Of a stretch of DNA of 6,911 nt, positions 1 to 4,884 are shown in pieces. Below the pieces are notes generated by a model that saw only the letters and a program-made list of their open reading frames with translations, searched no databases and was not told where the DNA came from. How positions within the stretch are numbered: position 1 is the first letter of the stretch; each line of letters opens with the position of its first letter. The translations under genes and the position numbers were made by a program. This stretch comes from Nitrospirota bacterium (GTDB taxonomy: Bacteria; Nitrospirota; Thermodesulfovibrionia; Thermodesulfovibrionales; JdFR-86): the NCBI GenBank assembly GCA_030667205.1, contig DAOUWH010000081.1, positions 1 to 6,911 on the forward strand, written 5' to 3'.

Positions 1-126
1 AAGTGCCCGTGGCACCCTAAAAAGTGCCCGTGGCACCCTAAAAAGTGCCTGCGGCACCCTAAAAAGTGCCTGCGGCACCCTAAAAAGTGCCTGCGGCACC
101 CTAAAAAGTGCCCGCGGCACCCTAAA
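1..126. repeat. Six tandem 21-bp hairpin repeat units
   Basis: Six contiguous units of exactly 21 bp (starts at 1, 22, 43, 64, 85, 106), with no spacers. Each holds an inverted repeat GTGCC / GGCAC around a 3-nt loop, then CCT and a run of A. Only the loop region varies: units 1-2 have loop CGT, units 3-5 TGC and unit 6 CGC, so the stem is kept intact while the loop changes. Unit 6, next to the gene, is one C-to-T change from each of the other two types, which suggests it is the oldest form and that the array grew away from the gene (inference). The array is in phase at base 1 and may continue beyond the window. It could be a terminator array or a REP-like or minisatellite repeat; function is not known. 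Confidence 0.95.
103..120 (-). terminator. Intrinsic terminator-like hairpin after ubiD (first of a series)
   Basis: Read on the minus strand, just after the ubiD stop codon, a 5-bp GC-rich stem (plus positions 108-112 paired with 116-120) with a 3-nt loop is followed at once by TTTTT (plus 107-103). This is the form of a short Rho-independent terminator. The same hairpin plus T-tract recurs in the next units, so transcripts leaving ubiD would meet several weak terminators in a row. The stem is short, so each one alone may be inefficient. Read on the plus strand there is an A-tract rather than a T-tract, so the activity, if real, is directional. Confidence 0.5.
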
Positions 127-1564
127 AACCGTACTCCTTCCACCTCTCGTCCACGAGCTTCTTTATCTCGAGGGACATTTCGATATCAGGCGGCCACTCG
201 CGGGTAAACCCCTCCGAGGGAAGCTTCTTCGTAGCATCGATGCCCATCTTGCCGCCGTAGGCCGGAATGGAAGAGGCGTGCTCCAGCACATCGAGGGGAC
301 CTTCTGTTATAAGGACGTCGCGTTTGGGGTCGACGTTATTTCCGACCCTCCAGGCCACCTCCGAGGCGTCCTGCACGTCTACCCACTTGTCCACCACGAC
401 AATCATCTTCGTAAAACTCATCTGGCCCATGCCCCAGATGGCATGCATCACCTTCTTCGCATGCCCGGGAAAGCGCTTGTCTATGGAGACCAAGACCATG
501 TTGTGGAAGACGCCCTCAAGGGGGAGGTTTATGTCGACCACCTCGGGAAGCTGCTTCTTGATAAGCGGAAGGAAAATTCTTTCGGTGGCCTTGGCCAGGT
601 AGCAGTCTTCCATCGGGGGCTTGCCAACGATTGTGGCCGGATATGTGGCGTCCTTCCTCATCGTTATGCAGGTAAGGTGAAATACCGGAAACTCGTCCAC
701 CGGCGAGTAGTATCCCGTGTGGTCTCCGAAGGGCCCCTCGGCCCTCCTCTCGCCGGGGTCGCAATAGCCCTCAAGGACTATCTCGGCATTGGCGGGCACC
801 TCCAGGGGAACGGTCTCGCACTTAACCATCTCCACCGCCGATTTCCTCAGAAACCCGGCAAGGAGCATCTCGTCCACATCGGGCGGAAGCGGCGCGGTGG
901 AGGAGTACATCACCGCAGGGTCCGCCCCGATAGCCACCGCCACGGGGAGCCTCTGGCCCAACTCCTCTGCCTTCCGGTAGTGGGCCGCCCCGTCCTTGTG
1001 CATGTGCCAGTGCATGCCGGTAGTTTTTGCGTCGTAGACGTGCATCCTGTACATGCCGCAGTTTCTGGCGCCGGTTTCGGGGTGCTTCGTAAACACCATT
1101 GGAAGCGTTACGAACTTGCCCCCGTCCTCGGGCCATGTCTTAAGTATGGGAAAGGCATCGAGCGAGGGGTTTTCCTTAATCACCACTTCCTTGCACGGGG
1201 CGTGCTTTACCGTCTTGGGAAGGAAATCCGAGAGCTTTTTAAGCTTTGGCAGGGCTTTAAGCTTCTCTACGATGTTGGTGGGTATCTCGGGCTCAAGGAA
1301 CTCCAGTATCTCCCTGCCGATGTCGTCGAGGCTCTCGACCTGCAGGGCAAGCTTCATCCTCTCGAACGAACCGAAGAGGTTAACCACGCAGGGCACCGAG
1401 GAGCCTTTGGGATTTTCGAACATGAGCGCGGGCCCGCCGGCCTTTACGACCCTGTCGTTGATCTCGGCGATCTCAAGCACGGGGTCCGCCTCTGCCTTAA
1501 TCCTCTTAAGAAGCCCCCTGTCCTCGAGGGCCTTTATGAACTCTCTCAGGTCTTTATAAGCCAT
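122..1564 (-). CDS. ubiD: UbiD-family prenyl-FMN-dependent decarboxylase
   Basis: A 480-residue protein close in length to E. coli UbiD (about 497) and resembling it from end to end. UbiD enzymes are cytoplasmic and use prenylated FMN made by UbiX to remove a carboxylate from aromatic or unsaturated acids; the classic substrate is the 4-hydroxybenzoate-derived intermediate of ubiquinone synthesis. Visible landmarks are an N-terminal DLREFI..L start and GGPALMFENPKG (43-54), RNCGMYR (167-173) carrying the metal-binding Asn168 and catalytic Arg173, GADPA (213-217), and EGPFGDHTGYY (276-286), giving the E-R-D active-site set Glu276, Arg173, Asp281. MGIDATKK lies at 440-447. The ATG follows AAGGGG at 7 nt. 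It lies 39 bp downstream of the acyltransferase gene, probably in one operon. The stop codon lies within the hairpin array. Family assignment is firm; the substrate (quinone precursor or another aromatic acid) is not settled, and no ubiX is in the window. Confidence 0.95.
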   Translation of the reverse strand: MAYKDLREFIKALEDRGLLKRIKAEADPVLEIAEINDRVVKAGGPALMFENPKGSSVPCVVNLFGSFERMKLALQVESLDDIGREILEFLEPEIPTNIVEKLKALPKLKKLSDFLPKTVKHAPCKEVVIKENPSLDAFPILKTWPEDGGKFVTLPMVFTKHPETGARNCGMYRMHVYDAKTTGMHWHMHKDGAAHYRKAEELGQRLPVAVAIGADPAVMYSSTAPLPPDVDEMLLAGFLRKSAVEMVKCETVPLEVPANAEIVLEGYCDPGERRAEGPFGDHTGYYSPVDEFPVFHLTCITMRKDATYPATIVGKPPMEDCYLAKATERIFLPLIKKQLPEVVDINLPLEGVFHNMVLVSIDKRFPGHAKKVMHAIWGMGQMSFTKMIVVVDKWVDVQDASEVAWRVGNNVDPKRDVLITEGPLDVLEHASSIPAYGGKMGIDATKKLPSEGFTREWPPDIEMSLEIKKLVDERWKEYGF

Positions 1565-1591
1565 GCGATATCCCCTTGTTCGGATTGAGGG

Positions 1592-1604
1592 AAGTATATC
1601 ATAT
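1592..1604. repeat. 13-bp intergenic element, copy 1 (upstream of ubiD)
   Basis: AAGTATATCATAT here is identical to 2434-2446. It fills most of the 39-bp gap between the acyltransferase stop and the ubiD start and touches the acyltransferase stop codon. On the minus strand it reads ATATGATATACTT and includes -10-like hexamers TATGAT and TATACT. No good -35 hexamer is seen at the right distance, so a separate ubiD promoter is possible but weakly supported. Confidence 0.4.
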
Positions 1605-2386
1605 TACACTGCCCACTCTCTGAGTTTTGAACTGATAAACTCCACGACCCTCCCGTGCTCCTCGTCCCCGCGTCCCTTTACCCTGAGGGGCTCGCCGAAA
1701 CTGATATGGACCGTCCTGGAGGGGTCTATTCTGCCAAAGTCCTTCATAAAGAAAGGACCCACGCCCCATGCGTCGGTCTTAAGCGCAACGGGCACTGCCG
1801 GCACATCGGCCCTGCGGGCAAGCTTGATGCCCAGAGTATTGAATTCCGAGGGATTAAAATCCGCGGCCCTGGTGGTCTGCGGGAATATTGTCATTGAGGT
1901 GCCCTCCTTAAGCTTCCGTGTGCCGCCCTCGAGGACGGCTTTAAGGTCCTCGCGGGGGTTTTCCCGGCCTACCGCGATGGGGTCTCTTGAGCGCATTACG
2001 TGCTTGAACACCGGGTACTCAAGGAGGCTTTGCTTGACCACGAAGGTCATCGTCTTAAAGGGCGTGATTATGCCGGGCAGACAGAACGTCTCAAGCGTGC
2101 TCATGTGGTTTGGAATAAATACGCAGGGGCCCTCAAAGGAGGTTAAATTCTCTATTCCGGTTATCTCGAACCTCACGCCCACCGCCTCAAGCGAGCGGAG
2201 GATGAAAATGCTGCTTATGCCCCACTCCTCCGTGCCGTACTCGCCGCGCCGGGCCATGCGGCTGCTTTTAGCGACGATGTTATACAGCCGCCAGTAATGA
2301 ACTACCGACGGCAGGGCTTTCGCCATGAAAGAAACCCGGATCGGCGCCGTCCGGTATGTGCCGTCCTCGTAAGGGAGAGGTTCCAA
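1604..2386 (-). CDS. PlsC-like lysophospholipid acyltransferase
   Basis: A 260-residue protein of the 1-acylglycerol-3-phosphate acyltransferase (PlsC/LPLAT) superfamily, which transfers acyl groups to lysophosphatidate or related acceptors at the inner membrane. The usual blocks are present in order but altered: NHMSTLE (93-99) carries His94 and a Glu where the family normally has HX4D; FPQTTR (168-173) replaces the usual FPEGTR; and VPAVPVAL (195-202) matches the last conserved block. It lacks a long N-terminal transmembrane segment, apart from a moderately hydrophobic start. The start is TTG: AGGAG sits 6 nt upstream (2393-2397), whereas the first ATG, 20 codons later (2324-2326), has no good ribosome site. 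It is probably the first gene of an operon with ubiD. The exact acceptor cannot be told; the altered motifs suggest a distinct subfamily. Confidence 0.85.
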   Translation of the reverse strand: MEPLPYEDGTYRTAPIRVSFMAKALPSVVHYWRLYNIVAKSSRMARRGEYGTEEWGISSIFILRSLEAVGVRFEITGIENLTSFEGPCVFIPNHMSTLETFCLPGIITPFKTMTFVVKQSLLEYPVFKHVMRSRDPIAVGRENPREDLKAVLEGGTRKLKEGTSMTIFPQTTRAADFNPSEFNTLGIKLARRADVPAVPVALKTDAWGVGPFFMKDFGRIDPSRTVHISFGEPLRVKGRGDEEHGRVVEFISSKLREWAV

Positions 2387-2392
2387 ATAACG

Positions 2393-2397
2393 CTCCT
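2393..2397 (-). promoter_or_regulatory. Ribosome binding site deciding a TTG start
   Basis: On the minus strand AAAAGGAG precedes TTG (plus 2384-2386) with 6 nt between AGGAG and the start codon. This is close to ideal, and the alternative ATG at 2324-2326 lacks such a site. It supports the TTG start of the acyltransferase gene. Confidence 0.7.
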
Positions 2398-2433
2398 TTT
2401 AATACGCACAGTTATTGTATTCGCACTGCCCAA

Positions 2434-2446
2434 AAGTATATCATAT
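2434..2446. repeat. 13-bp intergenic element, copy 2 (divergent region)
   Basis: AAGTATATCATAT, identical to 1592-1604, lies in the divergent intergenic region between the acyltransferase and permease genes. It overlaps the proposed -10 of the minus-strand promoter (TATGAT). It may be a shared promoter core or regulator site; with two copies in AT-rich gaps, chance or common -10 composition is also possible. Confidence 0.4.
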
Positions 2447-2469
2447 CTCCAGCGCGTTATAGACGGCAA
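2440..2469 (-). promoter_or_regulatory. Possible sigma-70 promoter of the acyltransferase-ubiD operon
   Basis: On the minus strand TTGCCG (plus 2464-2469, 4 of 6 to TTGACA) is followed after 18 bp by TATGAT (plus 2440-2445, 5 of 6 to TATAAT). Transcription would begin near 2433 and leave a leader of roughly 45 nt before the TTG start. TATACT, immediately downstream, is an alternative -10. Placement is by hexamer match only. Confidence 0.4.
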
Positions 2470-2479
2470 ACAATGCAGC

Positions 2480-2484
2480 AGGAG
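2480..2484 (+). promoter_or_regulatory. Ribosome binding site before the ATA-started permease gene
   Basis: AGGAG lies 8 nt before the ATA codon at 2493, a normal Shine-Dalgarno distance. Nothing comparable precedes the later GTG at 2595. It also lies inside a tiny 7-codon reading frame (ATG at 2473 to TAA at 2494-2496) whose stop overlaps the ATA codon as ATAA, recalling the ATGA overlaps of coupled genes. Confidence 0.55.
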
Positions 2485-2492
2485 ACCCAAAA

Positions 2493-3425
2493 ATAAAGCT
2501 TTACATCCTTAAAAGGCTGCTCTTACTCATCCCCCTGCTTCTGGGCATAACGCTCCTTACATTCTCGCTTACTAAAGCGCTGCCCGGCGACCCCGTGCTC
2601 GGCATGGTCGGCGAGAGGGCAAGCCCGGAGACAATACAACGCATCCGGAAGCAGATGGGCGGCGAAAAGGGCGTAATCGAACAGTATGCGGGCTACCTGG
2701 GCCTGCTTGCAAGAGGGGAGTTCGGGCGTTCCTATTACACCAACCGGAGGGTCGCGGACGACCTTACCGCCAAGTTCCCCAACACGATGATGCTTGCCGC
2801 TGGCGCGATGCTCCTGGCCATACCCATAGGCATTGCCCTGGGTTTTGCTGCAGCGCTCAGGAGAGGGTCGCTTATTGACAGGCTCATCACCACCGTCTCG
2901 GTCATAGGCATCAGCGTGCCTGTGTTCTGGTCCGGGCTTCTTCTTATGCTCGTTGTGAGTTTTTATTTAAAACTTCTTCCGCCTTCGGGCACGGGAGAGC
3001 TCAGGTTTCTTGTGCTTCCTGCAGTGACGCTTGCCCTTCCCGCGGTGGCCACGCTTGCGAGGGTGACGAGGACCACCGTCATAGACATCCTCGACATGCC
3101 TTTTTTGCAGGCCGTTAGGGCGAAGGGGCTTGCTCCGTGGAGGGTTAACATGGTGCACGTCCTCCGGAACGCCCTGATACCGATAATAACCATCATCGGG
3201 CTGGACTTCGGAAGCTACCTCAACGGCGCCGTGCTTACGGAGACCATATTCGGATGGGACGGGATCGGAAGGTATGCTATGGAGGGAATCATAAGGCGCG
3301 ACTATCCCGTCGTCATGGGCACTATAATCGTGGGCACGTCCGTCTTCGTGCTCATAAACCTGTCCGTGGACATAATCTATCACTGGCTCGACCCGAGGGT
3401 CAGGCTGCATAAAAAGGGAGCATAG
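2493..3425 (+). CDS. DppB-type ABC transporter permease, probable ATA start
   Basis: Inner-membrane permease of a peptide/nickel-type ABC importer (BPD_transp_1 family), one half of the channel with the next gene. From the ATA codon it is 310 residues, the usual length for DppB/GsiC-like proteins. The first helix (about 5-27) and PGDP (31-34) match the conserved DppB N-terminus. Further helices follow at about 97-123, 133-159, 171-192, 222-242 and 271-295. The cytoplasmic EAA loop that docks the ATPase is at about 204-230 (QAVRAKGL ... HVLRNALIPI), and the family tail DPRVR is at 300-304. The frame is open back to a TAG at 2460, yet holds no ATG, GTG or TTG until GTG 2595 (codon 35). Starting there would delete the first helix and PGDP, so I chose ATA 2493, which has AGGAG 8 nt upstream. 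A G-to-A change or base error in an original ATG is an alternative. The substrate cannot be told. Confidence 0.85.
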   Translation: MKLYILKRLLLLIPLLLGITLLTFSLTKALPGDPVLGMVGERASPETIQRIRKQMGGEKGVIEQYAGYLGLLARGEFGRSYYTNRRVADDLTAKFPNTMMLAAGAMLLAIPIGIALGFAAALRRGSLIDRLITTVSVIGISVPVFWSGLLLMLVVSFYLKLLPPSGTGELRFLVLPAVTLALPAVATLARVTRTTVIDILDMPFLQAVRAKGLAPWRVNMVHVLRNALIPIITIIGLDFGSYLNGAVLTETIFGWDGIGRYAMEGIIRRDYPVVMGTIIVGTSVFVLINLSVDIIYHWLDPRVRLHKKGA

Positions 3426-3427
3426 GG

Positions 3428-4234
3428 ATGGGCAAAGGGGGCGCCATAACGGCACTCATAATAGTAATGATATTGCTGGCCTCGGTGTTCGCACCCCTTT
3501 TGTCCCCGCACGGGCCCGACGCCATAGACCTGGATTCCCTGAAGATGTCGCCGGGGGCGGCCCATCCCTTCGGCACGGACCAGAAAGGCAGGGACGTCCT
3601 TACACGGGTTCTCTACGGCGGAAGGATTTCCATCGGCGTGGCCATGGTCGCGGCCTTCGTATCGATGAGCATAGGGCTTATGTTGGGCCTTGTATCGGGC
3701 TATTTCGGAGGCAGGCTCGACACCGCGGCCATGGCGCTGGTGGACCTTGTGCTTTCTTTCCCCTCGCTTTTGCTTGCCATCGGGATATCCATAATACTTC
3801 CGCCGGGCATCTACACGGTGATGATCGCCATCGCGGCAGTGGGTTGGGCCTCTTTTGCAAGGCTCATAAGGGGGCATGTGCTTTCACTCAGAGAGGAGCC
3901 TTTCGTGGACGCCGCAAGGGCGCTGGGGTGCAGCCCGGCGAGAATTCTGCTGGTGCACCTGCTGCCGCAGTGCATCCCCCTGAGCCTCGTCATCATGGGG
4001 CTTAAGATAGGGGGCTTCATACTCACGGAAGCATCGTTGAGTTTTCTGGGCCTCGGCGCACAGCCTCCGACGGCAAGCTGGGGCTCGATGGTAAGCGCCG
4101 GAAGGTCTTATATAGTGGTTGCGCCCTGGATGGTGCTTTTCCCGGGGCTTGCCATCGCGGTGACGGCCCTGTGCTTTAACTTGCTGGGTGATGCGCTTCA
4201 GGAAAGGTTCGGACTTAAAAAAATTCAGGCTTAA
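3428..4234 (+). CDS. DppC-type ABC transporter permease
   Basis: Second inner-membrane permease of the same peptide/nickel-type importer, 268 residues. A first helix (about 5-25) is followed by the periplasmic HPFGTDQKGRDVLTRVLYGGR segment (46-66), typical of DppC/OppC. More helices lie at about 68-92, 103-123, 127-143, 183-203 and 229-253. The EAA loop is at about 157-180 (EPFVDAARALGCSP ... LVHLLPQ), and LSFLGLGAQPPTASWG (204-219) is a DppC-family hallmark. The ATG lies 2 bp after the upstream permease stop, with AGGGAG 7 nt before it, so the two are co-transcribed and probably coupled. The ATPase genes (DppD/DppF type) and a binding protein, often found in such operons, are absent here: the next gene is convergent and ends 11 bp away. 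The transported substrate is unknown. Confidence 0.93.
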   Translation: MGKGGAITALIIVMILLASVFAPLLSPHGPDAIDLDSLKMSPGAAHPFGTDQKGRDVLTRVLYGGRISIGVAMVAAFVSMSIGLMLGLVSGYFGGRLDTAAMALVDLVLSFPSLLLAIGISIILPPGIYTVMIAIAAVGWASFARLIRGHVLSLREEPFVDAARALGCSPARILLVHLLPQCIPLSLVIMGLKIGGFILTEASLSFLGLGAQPPTASWGSMVSAGRSYIVVAPWMVLFPGLAIAVTALCFNLLGDALQERFGLKKIQA

Positions 4235-4245
4235 TAAGGCGGGAC

Positions 4246-4770
4246 TTACTGGCCGAGCATCTTTTCATCTTCCTCCTGCTCGGTCTTGCATTCGATGCAC
4301 ATCGTGGTGACGGGCCTTGCCTCAAGTCTCTTTATCCCTATCTCCTCGCCGCAGGCCTCGCAGATGCCGTAATCCCCGGCGTCTATTCTTTCAATGGCGT
4401 CATCTATCTTCTTCAGGAGCTTCTGCTCCCTGCCCCTGAGCCTGAGCATGAAGCTGCGGTCTGTCTCGGCTGAGGCCTGGTCGCCAAGGTCGGGGAATAT
4501 TGTCTGCTCCGGAAGCGCGTTCATCGCGGACTCGGCCTCCGAGATAAGGAACTCCTTCTGCTTTAAGAGTCTGTCCTTTATCAGGAGCATCTTCTTCTCT
4601 CTTGCGCTGAGGGTCTTTTTCTTGGCCGCAGTCTTTTTGACCGTGGTCTTCTTTTTAGCCGCAGTCTTTTTGACCGTGGTCTTCTTTACGGTCTTTTTCT
4701 TGGCCGCAGTCTTTTTCTTGGCTGCAGATTTCGTTACTTTCTTTTTTACGGCTTTCTTCTTTTTTGCCAT
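4246..4770 (-). CDS. dksA: DksA transcription factor with lysine-rich H1-like N-terminal tail
   Basis: A 174-residue DksA/TraR family protein. DksA enters the RNA polymerase secondary channel and, with ppGpp, adjusts initiation at stable RNA and amino-acid promoters. The coiled-coil region (about 55-132) carries the DxxDxA tip motif as DLGDQA (94-99), with the acidic Asp94 and Asp97. The C4 zinc finger is complete: Cys137, Cys140, Cys158, Cys161, within the conserved CEACGEEIGIKRLEARP stretch. These features point to true DksA rather than a short TraR-like relative. The oddity is residues 1-53, almost wholly Lys, Ala, Thr and Val in KKTAAKKKT-type repeats, like the C-terminal tail of histone H1 and likely to bind nucleic acid or be disordered. 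The ATG has GGGAG 5 nt upstream and a strong promoter of its own. It is convergent with the permease operon, with an 11-bp gap. Confidence 0.95.
   Translation of the reverse strand: MAKKKKAVKKKVTKSAAKKKTAAKKKTVKKTTVKKTAAKKKTTVKKTAAKKKTLSAREKKMLLIKDRLLKQKEFLISEAESAMNALPEQTIFPDLGDQASAETDRSFMLRLRGREQKLLKKIDDAIERIDAGDYGICEACGEEIGIKRLEARPVTTMCIECKTEQEEDEKMLGQ
4625..4690. repeat. Two 33-bp direct repeats inside the dksA tail
   Basis: Units 4625-4657 and 4658-4690 are tandem, with the first 30 bases identical and only the last three differing. The 33-bp period keeps the reading frame and encodes an 11-residue Lys/Thr/Ala/Val repeat in the N-terminal tail of DksA. Shorter degenerate copies of the same Lys/Ala-coding sequence continue to about 4730. 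The near-identity suggests recent duplication, so tail length may vary between strains (inference). Confidence 0.85.
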
Positions 4771-4800
4771 CTTTTCTCCCGCCGGACAATTTAAAAACTA

Positions 4801-4829
4801 AATATAACAAAACCCGGTACCATAGTCAA
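4801..4829 (-). promoter_or_regulatory. Sigma-70-type promoter of dksA
   Basis: On the minus strand TTGACT (plus 4824-4829, 5 of 6 to consensus) is followed after exactly 17 bp by TATATT (plus 4801-4806, 5 of 6), with a TG one base before the -10 (extended -10). Transcription would start near 4794, giving a leader of about 24 nt that carries the GGGAG ribosome site. This is the clearest promoter in the window and implies that dksA is transcribed separately from the upstream symporter gene. Confidence 0.75.
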
Positions 4830-4884
4830 GGAGGGGTCAAAGGAAATCGCCTTTTGTACGCCTGTCCCGGCATCGCACCTGCCA

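Noticed and set aside
1..126. CRISPR array
   Set aside because: The units are 21 bp and directly adjacent, with no unique spacers, and there are no cas genes.
278..1588. Long plus-strand open frame (436 codons) opposite ubiD
   Set aside because: It lies wholly antisense to a gene with strong UbiD similarity, has no recognisable domain, is rich in His/Gly/Arg/Val in the manner of GC-rich shadow frames, and has no convincing ribosome site.
1563..2297. Plus-strand open frame (244 codons) opposite the acyltransferase
   Set aside because: Antisense shadow of a conserved gene; Ser/Arg/Leu-rich with no family signature.
2595..2597. GTG at 2595 as the start of the first permease
   Set aside because: It would remove the first transmembrane helix and the PGDP motif and has no suitable ribosome site; the reading frame upstream is clearly family-like.
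4217..4245. Terminator between the convergent permease and dksA genes
   Set aside because: On the minus strand there is a run of seven T, but the preceding inverted repeat (GCTTA/AAGGC type) gives only about four pairs with a G-U, too weak to call.
4394..4801. Plus-strand open frame rich in Phe/Val opposite dksA, membrane-like
   Set aside because: The hydrophobic run is simply the complement of the lysine codons of the DksA tail; the zinc-finger gene on the other strand is certain.
4840..4884. Terminator after the symporter gene
   Set aside because: GGCA/TGCC and GCC/GGC pairings are short and not followed by a T-tract on the minus strand.
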